Source of the DNA: Fictibacillus solisalsi
Lineage (GTDB): Bacteria > Bacillota > Bacilli > Bacillales > Fictibacillaceae
Direction of reading: 5' to 3'
Assembly (NCBI RefSeq): GCF_900103485.1
Contig: NZ_FNHW01000004.1
Span: 62,001 to 126,000, forward strand
Length of the DNA stretch: 64,000 nucleotides
Made by a program: the position numbers and the translations under genes. Below the pieces are notes generated by a model. That model worked only from the letters and a program-made list of their open reading frames with translations, made no database searches and was not told where the DNA came from. Below, in pieces: positions 16,336-24,862 of the stretch. Within the stretch, counting starts at the first letter, position 1. Every line of letters begins with the position of its first letter.

Positions 16336-16950
16336 GTGCAAAAACCAAAACGCCATCCATATACCAACCTGCTTATCCAACAACACCACACCGATAACGT
16401 AAACGTTCAGTACCCTCAGATTATGGGTCTTGCCAATATGGAAACACAGAACAAGCTGAACACCGCGATAAAGAATAAGGTCTTTGGGCTGATGGCCGAG
16501 AACGGGGTCAAGCGCAAGGATTTGGAGGAGATGACAGGGAGTTTTGAAGTGAAGCTTAATCAGGGAAGGTGGCTCAGTATCGTTTTTACCAATTACGCTT
16601 ATTGGAAAGAAGCTGCGCACGGCCTGACTCTCCAGGATTCAGTCAACATGGATGTGAACGTGGGCAAAATCTATACGCTGAGCGATTTATTTAAAGCAAA
16701 CAGTTTTTACAAAACGAGGCTGACCTCCATCATTAAGAAAAAATTTAAGGAATACCAGTTTCCTCTCATTCAGCCGTATGAAAGCGTCAAGAACGACGAC
16801 CGCTTTTTTTTAACCTCCAAAAACCTTGTAATTTACTACCAAAGCTATGAGTACACCCCCTATTATGTTGGTCTTCCCGAGTTCCCGATCCCGCTGACAA
16901 GCCTTTCTCCCATTCTTATTCCGGAACTGCTGGCTAATCTTCGACCTTAA
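16336..16950 (+). CDS. DUF3298 (RsiV C-terminal-like) domain protein
   Basis: A 204-residue protein without a signal peptide or membrane helix. The N-terminal part reads like DUF4163 (VQYPQIMGLANMETQNKLN) and the second half like DUF3298 (VNMDVNVGKIYTLSDLFK, then FFLTSKNLVIYYQSYEYTPYYVG and FPIPLTSL). That pair forms the extracellular lysozyme-binding part of RsiV and also occurs in PdaC-type enzymes. GTG 16336 is favoured since GAGGTGA matches the 16S tail at the right distance; ATG 16330 overlaps that site. The 3' end overlaps the convergent fni by 17 nt. Function unknown. Confidence 0.75.
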   Translation: MQKPKRHPYTNLLIQQHHTDNVNVQYPQIMGLANMETQNKLNTAIKNKVFGLMAENGVKRKDLEEMTGSFEVKLNQGRWLSIVFTNYAYWKEAAHGLTLQDSVNMDVNVGKIYTLSDLFKANSFYKTRLTSIIKKKFKEYQFPLIQPYESVKNDDRFFLTSKNLVIYYQSYEYTPYYVGLPEFPIPLTSLSPILIPELLANLRP

Positions 16951-17980
16951 GAAGCCGGCTTGTTGCTTTAAGATCAGAGATGGTCCCGGTACCGATTCCG
17001 AACATTGCCGCCCTCAGTTCAAATTCAATCTGTTCGAGTTTGGAAATGATAGCGTCATCGTCCTCGAGAGCGGCGGCTGGCAGCAAGGACCGGCCAAATC
17101 CAACCACATCAGCCCCCAGAACTAAAGCTTTTGCTGCATCCACTCCATTTTTCAAACCACCACTGGCGATGATATTTTTGAATGTGGTTCCTTTCCGCAC
17201 CTCAATAAGGGCTTGGGCGGTGGACAGTCCCCATTGTTGAAAGGCTTCTGCTGCCTGCTCTCTCATTTGATTCTTTGAACGATACTTTTCTACTTGAATC
17301 CAGGACGTTCCCCCTGCTCCCGCCACATCTATAAACTGAATGCCTGCCTCTTTTAATTTCTTGGCGGTCTCGCCATCAATGCCCATTCCCACTTCTTTAA
17401 CCCCCACTGGAACAGAGAGGCGTTCGGCCACCTCTTCAATCTTGGGAAGAAGCTCTGAAAAGTTGGTATCCCCTTCCGGCTGAAAGGCTTCCTGCATGCT
17501 GTTGAGATGCAGGACGAGGGCATCCGCTTCCGCAATCTCCACTGCCCGAAGGCACTCCTTGGTGCCATAGCCATAATTCAATTGGACGGCCCCCAAATTG
17601 GCGATAATCGGTACAGTGGGAGCATATTTTCTCACGTTGAAGGAGTACGCTACTCCCTCATTTTCCACAGCGGCTCTCATGGAACCGAGCCCCATTGCCC
17701 AGCCCATTTTCTCGGCAGCCAGTGCCAGCCTCCGGTTGATCTGGTATGCCCGTTCTGTGCCCCCTGTCATGGAACTGATTAAGAACGGGGTACGCCTTTT
17801 CTTATCCATAAAGGCAGTGGAGAGATCGATATCCCGGAAATTGATTTCAGGAAGCGCATTATGCTTAAACGCATACCTCTCAAATCCGGTCGTCACGTTT
17901 TTGCTTTGCACCTCTTTGTTCAGCGCGATATCAATGTGCTCGGTTTTCCTTTTTTCTGTAGGATTTTGTTTTTCATCCAT
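16934..17980 (-). CDS. fni: Type 2 isopentenyl-diphosphate delta-isomerase
   Basis: A 348-residue FMN/NADPH-dependent IDI-2, interconverting IPP and DMAPP in isoprenoid synthesis. Landmarks are RKTEHIDIAL at the start (substrate binding), FLISSMTGGT, MGLGSMRAA, HLNSMQEAFQPEGD with the catalytic Gln region, VGVKEVGMGID, DVAGAGGTSW and the FMN-phosphate loop IIASGGLKNGVD..GADVVGFGRSLL. The start at 17980 is chosen because GGAGG lies 7 nt upstream; ATG 17986 is too close. The gene ends within the convergent DUF3298 gene. It is a solitary housekeeping gene here. Confidence 0.96.
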   Translation of the reverse strand: MDEKQNPTEKRKTEHIDIALNKEVQSKNVTTGFERYAFKHNALPEINFRDIDLSTAFMDKKRRTPFLISSMTGGTERAYQINRRLALAAEKMGWAMGLGSMRAAVENEGVAYSFNVRKYAPTVPIIANLGAVQLNYGYGTKECLRAVEIAEADALVLHLNSMQEAFQPEGDTNFSELLPKIEEVAERLSVPVGVKEVGMGIDGETAKKLKEAGIQFIDVAGAGGTSWIQVEKYRSKNQMREQAAEAFQQWGLSTAQALIEVRKGTTFKNIIASGGLKNGVDAAKALVLGADVVGFGRSLLPAAALEDDDAIISKLEQIEFELRAAMFGIGTGTISDLKATSRLLKVED

Positions 17981-18037
17981 CGTCATTCCTCCGTTCAGGA
18001 CCTCTCTGTCTTCCTAGACTTCCCTGGTTCAACATAA

Positions 18038-18070
18038 GAAAAACAGGCAGTTTTTCACCTGCCTGTTTCT
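18038..18070 (-). terminator. Terminator of msrAB
   Basis: The stem AACAGGCAG/CTGCCTGTT has an 8-nt loop and is followed on the minus strand by TTTTTC. Confidence 0.85.
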
Positions 18071-18075
18071 CCCCG

Positions 18076-19050
18076 TCATTCACTTTTTTCAAATAAGGAA
18101 AGATACTCGCCATATCCTTCTTTTTCGAGGTCACTTTTCGGGACGAACCTTAATGCTGCAGAGTTAATGCAATACCGCAAACCGCCTTTATCCTGCGGTC
18201 CGTCATTGAACACATGTCCGAGATGGGAATCCGCGGATTTGCTTCTGACTTCGGTACGGACCATAAAATGGCTGAAGTCCTTTTTCTCTTCAACCTCCGA
18301 CTGCTGGATGGGCTTCGTGAAGCTCGGCCAGCCGCAATTGGAATCAAACTTGTCAAGAGAGGTGAACAGCGGCTTTCCTGAGACAATATCCACATAAATA
18401 CCTTCTTCTTTATGGTCCCAGTACGGGTTCTGAAACGGAGGTTCCGTCGCATCGTTCTGGGTCACCTCGTATTGAATCGGGGTTAACCTTTTCTTCAGTT
18501 CATTTTTGTCTGGTTTGTTGCTCCAATGCTGTTTGATAAAATCTTCCCTCCCTGAACCTTTGCGGTACCGTTGGTAATGCGCAGGGTTCTTTTTATGGTA
18601 ATCCTGATGGTACGTCTCGGCAGGATAAAACGTGGATGCCGGAAGAATCGGCGTCACAATCGGTTTCTGGAAACGGCCGCTTTCGGCAAGCTCCTGTTTG
18701 GACGCTTCCGCCCGTTCCTTCTGCTGTTCTGTATGATAAAAAATGGCGGTGCGGTAAGAATCACCGCGGTCATAAAACTGGCCGCCGGGATCTGTCGGAT
18801 CAATCTGCTGCCAAAAAAGTGTCAGTAGTTTTTCATATGGAAAAACATCCGGATCATACGTGATCTGCACGGCCTCATAATGTCCGGTCGTATCGGAGCA
18901 GACTTCCTCGTACGTCGGATTCTCGGTGTGGCCGCCGGTATATCCTGAAACCACGGAAATGATGCCCGGCTGTTCCTCAAACGGCGAAACCATGCACCAA
19001 AAGCAACCTCCCGCAAACGTAGCAAGCTGCTGATTCTCTTGAGTACCCAA
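18076..19050 (-). CDS. msrAB: Bifunctional methionine sulfoxide reductase MsrA-MsrB
   Basis: A 324-residue fusion repairing oxidised methionine. The MsrA half begins with [10 protein letters not shown] (catalytic Cys16 in GCFWC) and includes [22 protein letters not shown]. The MsrB half carries [10 protein letters not shown] and the catalytic Cys in [11 protein letters not shown] near the C-terminus; the CxxC zinc pairs of zinc-type MsrB are absent. TTG 19050 is chosen as start with GGAG 8 nt upstream; a longer frame to ATG 19107 lacks a ribosome site and its ATG falls in a promoter-like TATGAT. It acts in the cytosol. The domain call is certain, the start less so. Confidence 0.93.
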   Translation of the reverse strand: MGTQENQQLATFAGGCFWCMVSPFEEQPGIISVVSGYTGGHTENPTYEEVCSDTTGHYEAVQITYDPDVFPYEKLLTLFWQQIDPTDPGGQFYDRGDSYRTAIFYHTEQQKERAEASKQELAESGRFQKPIVTPILPASTFYPAETYHQDYHKKNPAHYQRYRKGSGREDFIKQHWSNKPDKNELKKRLTPIQYEVTQNDATEPPFQNPYWDHKEEGIYVDIVSGKPLFTSLDKFDSNCGWPSFTKPIQQSEVEEKKDFSHFMVRTEVRSKSADSHLGHVFNDGPQDKGGLRYCINSAALRFVPKSDLEKEGYGEYLSLFEKSE

Positions 19051-19137
19051 AAACCTCACTCCATTTCTTTGGAAATCTAAAGTCCCATTGTTCCTATCAT
19101 AAAACAAGTATCACACATTTTTAAAAAATAATGCTTA

Positions 19138-19426
19138 ATAAGAAAAGCTGAAGCCGCTGTTTAGAGACGAAAAGCGTTGGAACTCTTGAACAACAACACG
19201 CTCTTTGTGTTGAAGGTGAGAGAGTGAAACGATCGAGTCTCTAGCGGCTGAAGCTGGATCAATATAAGAAAAGCTAAAGTGTCCGTTTAGGCCCGACAAG
19301 CGCTGGAACTCTCACACAACAACACGATTTTTGTGTTGAGGAGTGAGAATGAAGCGACCTCGAGGGCCTGGACACTGAAGCTGGATCAATACAAGAAAAG
19401 CTAAAGTGTCCGTTTAGGCCCGACAA
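19138..19426. repeat. Tandem structured repeat: two full ~122-nt copies and a truncated third
   Basis: Copy 1 (about 19140-19264) and copy 2 (about 19265-19392) share AGAAAAGCT at the left and GAAGCTGGATCAATA at the right; copy 3 (19393-19426) stops after CCCGACAA. The main stem co-varies. In copy 1 GCCGCT/AGCGGC and GAGAC/GTCTC pair; in copy 2 the same positions are GTGTCC/GGACAC and GGCCC/GGGCC. An inner stem CAACAC/GTGTTG is constant. Conserved pairing with changed sequence indicates selection for, or shared descent of, a folded element. Confidence 0.85.
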
Positions 19427-19570
19427 TTTATGAAAATGATGTGATATGCAACTAAATCATGTCGAACCGCAAGTATTTTGGCCTCTACCGCAAGTATTTC
19501 TTGTCGAACCGCAAGTAAATGAGCTAACACCGCAACTAAACCGTGTCGAACCGCAACTAACGCCTAGCTT
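19427..19570. repeat. 21-nt-period repeat array, locus B
   Basis: A leader TTTATGAAAATGATG (from 19427) is followed by five 21-nt units at 19445, 19466, 19487, 19508 and 19529 plus a partial sixth. The core is ACCGCAA(G/C)TA with alternating GTGTCGA-type ends, the same as locus A. It begins exactly where copy 3 of the structured repeat breaks off. The rest of the gap to the SASP gene (19571-19740) shows no recognised element beyond a small CCCGTAAACGGG dyad. Confidence 0.88.
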
Positions 19571-19751
19571 CATGTTCCCGCAGTACTCAACATACACATC
19601 CCTCCCTCACCCCCACTTCAATAACTTTCATAAAAAACCCACTATTATATTTCTTTATCCTTCAACCAACTAATGCAGCCAATCCCTCCGGTTGAACTTC
19701 CCGTAAACGGGCAAACTAACGGTAAGAACGGCAAGTAAGGAGGAAAAAGGC

Positions 19752-20030
19752 ATGGCAAGAAGAAGCCGCACACCCTTAGTACCTGAATCTAGGGCCGCAT
19801 TGGACCAGTTAAAGGCAAAGGTAATGAAAGATGTTGGTTATGCTGTAGATCCGTCTGAGCCCGATGCGGTTAAATATGAAGTAGCAAAAGGCATGAATGT
19901 ACCGATGCAAAAGGATTACAACGGACAGCTGACGGCCAAGCAGGCCGGAACCGTTGGGGGCCAGATTGGCGGCCGGATGGTGAGTGAACTCATCAGACAG
20001 GCGAAACAGCATTTGAACAAACAACATTAA
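19752..20030 (+). CDS. Alpha/beta-type small acid-soluble spore protein
   Basis: A 92-residue SASP that coats and protects spore DNA in the forespore and is degraded on germination. The family hallmarks are LVPESRAALDQLKAKVMKDVG, the GPR-protease site region KYEVAKGMNVP (about 38-48), and the C-terminal LTAKQAGTVGGQIGGRMVSELI. The N-terminus (MARRSRTPLVPES) is typical of SspF-like or divergent alpha/beta members. AAGGAGG precedes the ATG. A forespore sigma factor is expected, but I could not fix a convincing promoter. Confidence 0.95.
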   Translation: MARRSRTPLVPESRAALDQLKAKVMKDVGYAVDPSEPDAVKYEVAKGMNVPMQKDYNGQLTAKQAGTVGGQIGGRMVSELIRQAKQHLNKQH

Positions 20031-20033
20031 ATA

Positions 20034-20081
20034 AAGGCTGACGCATGGCCCATTCGAAGACCAGGCGCTCAGCCTTTTTGA
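20034..20081. terminator. Bidirectional terminator between SASP and phosphodiester glycosidase genes
   Basis: AAAGGCTGACGC pairs with GCGCTCAGCCTTT, A-run to the left and T-run to the right. It serves both convergent genes. Confidence 0.85.
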
Positions 20082-20083
20082 TG

Positions 20084-21640
20084 TTACTGATTGGTTGAAG
20101 TCAGTAATAATAAACCGTCACCGATTGGACGTTCACCCGCTGCGTCGGAGGGGTCATTCACCAACTCGCCGTTCACATTCATCGTGGTGGATCCCCCGCC
20201 ATCCAGGTTCACTGCTTCTATTGCCCCCAATGCCTTCATTAATCGAGCTTCTTCTTCAAAGGTCATCCCGATGCTGTATCCAGGTTTTTTGCCATCGACC
20301 GTTACCAGTAGCAGATTTCCGTTCGGTTTAATACCGGCAATGGTTCTCGGATTTCTCCGCTCACCAAAACGATAGTAAAATTCAGGATCATTGGGCTGAT
20401 GAAACCCTTCCTTTGTGGCGTTAATATAGACTTTTCCATGCTTTATCAGCCGCGGTCCGCCGTTAATTACTCCATATTTCGCGGACGATGGAAGAGTTTT
20501 GCTATCAGCAGTTACGGTCTTTTTAACTGAAAGCTTCTTCCCAGGCACCGCATGCTCTTTTAACCAATCAGCAGAATCTCCAGTTCCGGCGATGACTGAA
20601 CCGCCAAACGGTATGCCCGTACCGCGTGAAAATTGGACATCGAGCACTCTTCCATTACGATCTAGGACGACATCCGTCCCTGGTCCTTCCGGGGTCCTGT
20701 TTCCGAATGAAGATGTGTATTGAATAAATTCATCCGGATCGGTACATGTAAAGTCATGCCGGGGAAGGATGGTTTCTGTGTCACCAATTCCGCCGCAGCC
20801 CCGGATAAGTCCGGGGACACGGTTCAATCCATCAAGCTTTGCCCTGGCGCCCTGAGATCCTTTGATCGTCAGCTCCGTTTTGACAGAAGCGATGCTGGCC
20901 TTATTTTGCCGGTTCAGGACCAGACTGGTTCTTCCTTTAACCGCCTCACTGATAAGGTCTCCGTTCATGACAGATACCCCCGCCAGATCTCCTTCTGTTC
21001 CATCCTGCGGTCCCATGACAAAATACCCCCCGTTGATTCCGGCCACAGCTTGGGCGGTTTTTGCCATATCGCTTAGTTTTTCCTTGCCCGGAACGACACC
21101 TTGAGCCAGTACCGGCTTCAGACTGCCATTCCATTGGCCAGTATTTACCTCGAGTGTATGCACCGCCCATGGCCCGGTGGATTCATCCCCGTCCTCAAGG
21201 ATATTCACAACTTTGGATTTACTGTATCCTGCAGAGACGAGTTTTTTTTGTTCGCTTTTTGCATCAGATTCCTTTTGAAATGGGCCCGTTCGTACGAGAT
21301 AGCCCAGGGGTGTTCCGCGTTCAGGATCATCCTGTGCGCGGTCCGCCAGCGTTTTGACCGTCGTCTTATAGCCTTTGTCCCTCAGTTCTTTTGAAAGCTG
21401 TTCGGCTTCTGCCTGCTCCTCTGTAAACGCAGCATCAACCATATAGCCAGAGGGGCCGCTCACCTTTCCAAATACAGACTTGGTATATGTAAGACCCTTC
21501 TCAAGTTTTTGTACCTCTTTGGTTTGTGGTGAGGTGAATGGTTCGTCTTGAGCGTTGGCAAGTGGAGCTGGAAGCAGGATTCCCATTAAACTAAAAAACA
21601 TCGCCACACGGCCCATTCGATTCTTCGCAAATCTTTTCAC
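20084..21640 (-). CDS. Secreted phosphodiester glycosidase with SPOR-like repeats
   Basis: A 518-residue exported protein. A signal peptide (residues 1-30, ending PLANAQ) is followed by two SPOR-like stretches (YMVDAAFTEEQAEAEQLSKE; YLVRTGPFQKESDAKSEQ). From about 165 comes the phosphodiester-glycosidase (NAGPA) domain: AQAVAGINGGYFVMG, AGVSVMNGDLISE, NGGPRLIKHGK, NPRTIAGIKPNGNLLLVTVDG and AVNLDGGGSTTMNVNG. Homologues uncover GlcNAc-1-phosphodiesters, and bacterial members are linked to cell-wall or exopolysaccharide phosphodiesters. It is probably envelope-acting. Clear domain call; exact substrate unknown. Confidence 0.9.
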   Translation of the reverse strand: MKRFAKNRMGRVAMFFSLMGILLPAPLANAQDEPFTSPQTKEVQKLEKGLTYTKSVFGKVSGPSGYMVDAAFTEEQAEAEQLSKELRDKGYKTTVKTLADRAQDDPERGTPLGYLVRTGPFQKESDAKSEQKKLVSAGYSKSKVVNILEDGDESTGPWAVHTLEVNTGQWNGSLKPVLAQGVVPGKEKLSDMAKTAQAVAGINGGYFVMGPQDGTEGDLAGVSVMNGDLISEAVKGRTSLVLNRQNKASIASVKTELTIKGSQGARAKLDGLNRVPGLIRGCGGIGDTETILPRHDFTCTDPDEFIQYTSSFGNRTPEGPGTDVVLDRNGRVLDVQFSRGTGIPFGGSVIAGTGDSADWLKEHAVPGKKLSVKKTVTADSKTLPSSAKYGVINGGPRLIKHGKVYINATKEGFHQPNDPEFYYRFGERRNPRTIAGIKPNGNLLLVTVDGKKPGYSIGMTFEEEARLMKALGAIEAVNLDGGGSTTMNVNGELVNDPSDAAGERPIGDGLLLLTSTNQ

Positions 21641-21795
21641 AGCTATACCCCTTTTCCTTTTTTAGTCAATTCACGGTTAGTATAACGGATGGTTGTGGAG
21701 AGAGCGTTACAGGCTGTTAAAACTTTGTAAAAAGCAAAAAAAAGATTAACCTGAAAAAAGTCGTGCAAAATAAAATTTGTATGCAATGTTTTTTA

Positions 21796-21861
21796 TTGAC
21801 AATTCAATCAGCAAGCATTTATTATATATTTTGTGCATAAATAGTTGGTATGCGAACTATT
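21796..21861 (+). promoter_or_regulatory. Promoter and MarR operator of the efflux operon
   Basis: A perfect -35 TTGACA (21796-21801) is followed by an AT-rich -10 region (about 21818-21830; exact hexamer uncertain). Downstream lies an inverted repeat AATAGTT (21840-21846)/AACTATT (21855-21861) with an 8-nt spacer, placed about the transcription start, as expected for autorepression by the MarR protein. Confidence 0.6.
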
Positions 21862-21908
21862 AACAAAACAAACTGTTCACAAAATGAGAAAGTGGGGATG
21901 ATAGTTTA

Positions 21909-22358
21909 ATGAATCTGCTCAACAATGAGCTGCTGGATTCCTTTATACGAATACAAAAAGCCTTATACTCACTGATGAAGGAAGACGCTGACAGGGCAGG
22001 ATTGACGGTGGTGCAGCTAAAAGCCTTGTACAAAATCCACCGTTCACCAAACACTGGCCTGAGGGAGCTTGCAGCCAGTTTAAAATTAACAAACAGCACG
22101 ATGAGCGGTGTGGTTGACCGGCTGGTATCCAGTGGTTTGCTGGAACGGGAAATATCAACCGCTGACAGAAGAGCCATCACCCTGAAACTAACGGAGGATG
22201 GCGAACAAAAGCTTCAGGAAGCTACTGGAGATGATTCTTCTTTCACAAAGAGGATTATGGAGATCACAAAAATGGACCCTGAAGATAAAGACCACCTGCT
22301 GAGAATTCATCAGCAAATCATGACGATTTTAACAACCAAGGAGGAAAACCATTCATGA
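21909..22358 (+). CDS. MarR-family repressor of the efflux operon
   Basis: A 149-residue winged-helix regulator. The DNA-binding core is TGLRELAASLKLTNSTMSGVVDRLVSSGLLERE with the wing STADRRAITLKLTEDG (about 90-105). It overlaps the next gene by 4 nt (ATGA), tying it to the HlyD and MFS genes in one operon. MarR proteins of this arrangement (as in emrRAB) usually repress their own operon and release DNA when a toxic small molecule binds. An inverted repeat upstream is the likely operator. Confidence 0.92.
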   Translation: MNLLNNELLDSFIRIQKALYSLMKEDADRAGLTVVQLKALYKIHRSPNTGLRELAASLKLTNSTMSGVVDRLVSSGLLEREISTADRRAITLKLTEDGEQKLQEATGDDSSFTKRIMEITKMDPEDKDHLLRIHQQIMTILTTKEENHS

Positions 22359-23014
22359 ACATGCGCCGTCTAGCGGTCTTAAACGTTATTATTTTAATCA
22401 TTTTAATCGGTGGTGGCATTGCAGCATACTACTATTACAACCAATCTGCGAACTACATCAAAACAGATAATGCCCAAATAGCTGGCCAACAGGTAACCAT
22501 TGCAGCTCCAGCCAACGGAAAGCTGACAGACTGGAAAGGTGAAGTCGGCAAAGAATTCAATAAAGGGTCTGAAATTGGAACCATTACTGCTGCTCCTTCC
22601 CAAGGATCAACTGGAATGTCCAAAGTTAAAATTGATGCACCAAAGCATGGCACCATCGTTCAGCAATCTGCTGTGGAGGATTCTTTTGTGGCTGCTGGAA
22701 CACCGCTTGCTCACGCTTATGACATGAGTAACCTGTGGGTAACAGCCAATGTACAAGAAACAGATATTGACGATGTGAAAAAAAACCAAGACGTTGATGT
22801 ATATGTCGATTCGTTCCCTAACAACACACTCTCAGGGAAAGTGGAAGAGATTGGCCTTGCAACCGCCAACACGTTTTCCATGCTGCCAAGCTCAAATAAC
22901 ACCGGAAACTACACAAAAGTCACCCAGGTTATTCCTGTTAAAATTTCGTTAGACAGCTATTCTGGCCTTGATATTGTTCCTGGAATGAATGTAACCGTAC
23001 GGATCCACAAGTAG
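22355..23014 (+). CDS. HlyD/EmrA-family efflux adaptor
   Basis: A 219-residue membrane-anchored adaptor with one N-terminal helix (residues about 5-27, IILIILIGGGIAAYYYY), a lipoyl/barrel-sandwich hybrid domain (TDNAQIAGQQVTIAAPANGKL; APKHGTIVQQSAVEDSFVAAG) and a beta-barrel (VTANVQETDIDDV..DVDVYVDSFP). The coiled-coil hairpin of longer EmrA proteins is missing, usual for Gram-positive versions. It should partner the MFS protein encoded 11 nt downstream. Confidence 0.92.
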   Translation: MNMRRLAVLNVIILIILIGGGIAAYYYYNQSANYIKTDNAQIAGQQVTIAAPANGKLTDWKGEVGKEFNKGSEIGTITAAPSQGSTGMSKVKIDAPKHGTIVQQSAVEDSFVAAGTPLAHAYDMSNLWVTANVQETDIDDVKKNQDVDVYVDSFPNNTLSGKVEEIGLATANTFSMLPSSNNTGNYTKVTQVIPVKISLDSYSGLDIVPGMNVTVRIHK

Positions 23015-23025
23015 GTGGTGAGACG

Positions 23026-24819
23026 ATGTCAATTTATATCATAGGCTATGTCCTTATATCCATTGTTCTTTTGCTGACAGTGAACTTTATTGCAGTCCGT
23101 GCAAACCGGAGAAAACAATGGGAAGAGCAGGACCATATTTCGGAGCGGGCTACGGGCCATCCGTATGAATCCAACGAACTGATTGATGCTACTTTGGAAG
23201 ATACAGCGGTCTCTGAACCTGCTCTCGAATATGTGACGTCTGCTGCCGAAAAGCGGCAGGAAGAAAGTTCGCTTCAGACCATTAAAAAAGTAAAGCAGGA
23301 TGAACCCATTCCAGTGGGACGAATATTGACTGTACTGATGCTTGGGGCTTTTATTGCTATTTTGAACCAAACCTTGCTTAATGTAGCGATTCCCCACATC
23401 ATGAATGACCTGAATGTTTCTGCTACAACCGTTCAGTGGGTTTCCACCGGGTATATGCTGGTGAACGGGGTATGTATTCCGATTACAGCCTATTTAATCG
23501 AAAGGTTTGGAACAAGAACCCTGTTCATCGCCGCTATGTTTCTGTTTACAGCAGGAGCCGTCATTTGTTCCATTTCCACATCGTTTGGCTTGTTAATGGT
23601 GGGGCGTGTGGTTCAGGCTGCTGGAGCAGGTATTATCATGCCTCTTATGATGACCGTTTTTCTTACTGTCTTTCCTATTGAAAAGCGCGGCCAGGCGATG
23701 GGGACCATGGGAATTGCGATGCTTTTTGCACCCGCTCTCGGCCCGACGCTTTCAGGATATATTGTGGAGCATTACTCCTGGAGACTGCTCTTTGACATCA
23801 TTATTCCGTTTGGTGTCATTGACCTGATTATCGCTTTTGCATGGATGAAAGACGTTATTCAAAAATCGAATCCAAAGTTCGATTTCGCAGGATTTCTCTT
23901 TTCTACCATTGGTTTTGGTTCCCTCTTATACGGCTTTAGTGAAGCCGGAAGCGAAGGCTGGACCAGTGCCATCGTATTATCTACCATTATTATCGGGTTA
24001 ATTTCCCTTGCTGCTTTTACATGGAGGGAGCTTACCACCGATAAACCAATGTTGAATTTGCGTGTTTTTAAATATGATGTGTTTGCACTGACAACCGTCA
24101 TCAGCATGATCATCAATATGGCAATGTTTGCAGCCATGATCCTTCTGCCGATTTATCTGCAGAACATCCGTGGATTTACCCCACTGGAGTCCGGATTGCT
24201 ATTATTGCCGGGAGCCATTATTATGGGGATTATGTCTCCGATATCCGGAGCGTTGTTTGACCGGATCGGTGCGCGCCCGCTGGCCATCATCGGGTTGACC
24301 ATCACGGTAATCACCACATGGGAATTCAGCCATCTTTCGACCGACACCACCTATGGACATATTTTGTTCATGTATGTGTCGCGAATGTTTGGTATGTCGT
24401 TTTTGATGATGACCGTAATGACCGCAGGTATGAACCAGTTGCCGCGGCACTTAAACAGCCATGGTACAGCAACATCCAACACTATGAGACAGGTTGCAGG
24501 TTCACTCGGCACAGCCTTCCTGGTGACGATCTTTTCCAACCGTCAGGAATTCCATACGGCTGATTACGCAAATGTCGTCACCACCTCCAATCCCATCGTT
24601 TCAGAGAAAATCAGTGCTTTGGGACAGGGACTTGCCCAGGTGGCCGGACTGCCTTCAACCGCAGGAAATTCATTGGGGGTTCAGGTGATCTATGGCACAG
24701 CCGCAAAGCAGGCAGCAATCGATGGAATTAATGATGCCTTTATCGTCGCAACGGGCATTGCTTTTGTTGCCCTGATTCTCTCCTTTTTTATCAAACGGGT
24801 TATACCGTCAGGAAAATAA
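23026..24819 (+). CDS. DHA2-family MFS multidrug transporter (EmrB/QacA) with N-terminal extension
   Basis: A 597-residue drug:H+ antiporter. The DHA2 core begins near residue 100 (ILTVLMLGAFIAILNQTLLNVAIPHI) and has motif LNVSATTVQWVSTGYMLVNGV, motif C-like GIAMLFAPALGPTLSGYIVE and about 14 helices. Before it lies an unusual ~96-residue extension made of one hydrophobic helix (IIGYVLISIVLLLTVNFIAV) plus a charged linker. A typical DHA2 protein has ~470-510 residues, so this is long. GTGGTGAG precedes the ATG. A terminator follows. It is last in the marR-hlyD-mfs operon. Confidence 0.92.
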   Translation: MSIYIIGYVLISIVLLLTVNFIAVRANRRKQWEEQDHISERATGHPYESNELIDATLEDTAVSEPALEYVTSAAEKRQEESSLQTIKKVKQDEPIPVGRILTVLMLGAFIAILNQTLLNVAIPHIMNDLNVSATTVQWVSTGYMLVNGVCIPITAYLIERFGTRTLFIAAMFLFTAGAVICSISTSFGLLMVGRVVQAAGAGIIMPLMMTVFLTVFPIEKRGQAMGTMGIAMLFAPALGPTLSGYIVEHYSWRLLFDIIIPFGVIDLIIAFAWMKDVIQKSNPKFDFAGFLFSTIGFGSLLYGFSEAGSEGWTSAIVLSTIIIGLISLAAFTWRELTTDKPMLNLRVFKYDVFALTTVISMIINMAMFAAMILLPIYLQNIRGFTPLESGLLLLPGAIIMGIMSPISGALFDRIGARPLAIIGLTITVITTWEFSHLSTDTTYGHILFMYVSRMFGMSFLMMTVMTAGMNQLPRHLNSHGTATSNTMRQVAGSLGTAFLVTIFSNRQEFHTADYANVVTTSNPIVSEKISALGQGLAQVAGLPSTAGNSLGVQVIYGTAAKQAAIDGINDAFIVATGIAFVALILSFFIKRVIPSGK

Positions 24820-24828
24820 ATTCACGAA

Positions 24829-24862
24829 AAGAAGCTGTCTTTCGGGACAGTTTCTTTTTTTA
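24829..24862 (+). terminator. Terminator of the efflux operon
   Basis: The stem GAAGCTGTC/GACAGTTTC with loop TTTCGG is followed by TTTTTTT. Confidence 0.85.

Noticed and set aside
19446-19673. A 75-codon open frame through the second 21-nt array
   Set aside because: The 21-nt unit lacks stops in this frame, so openness is automatic; no ribosome site and locus A does not keep the same frame.
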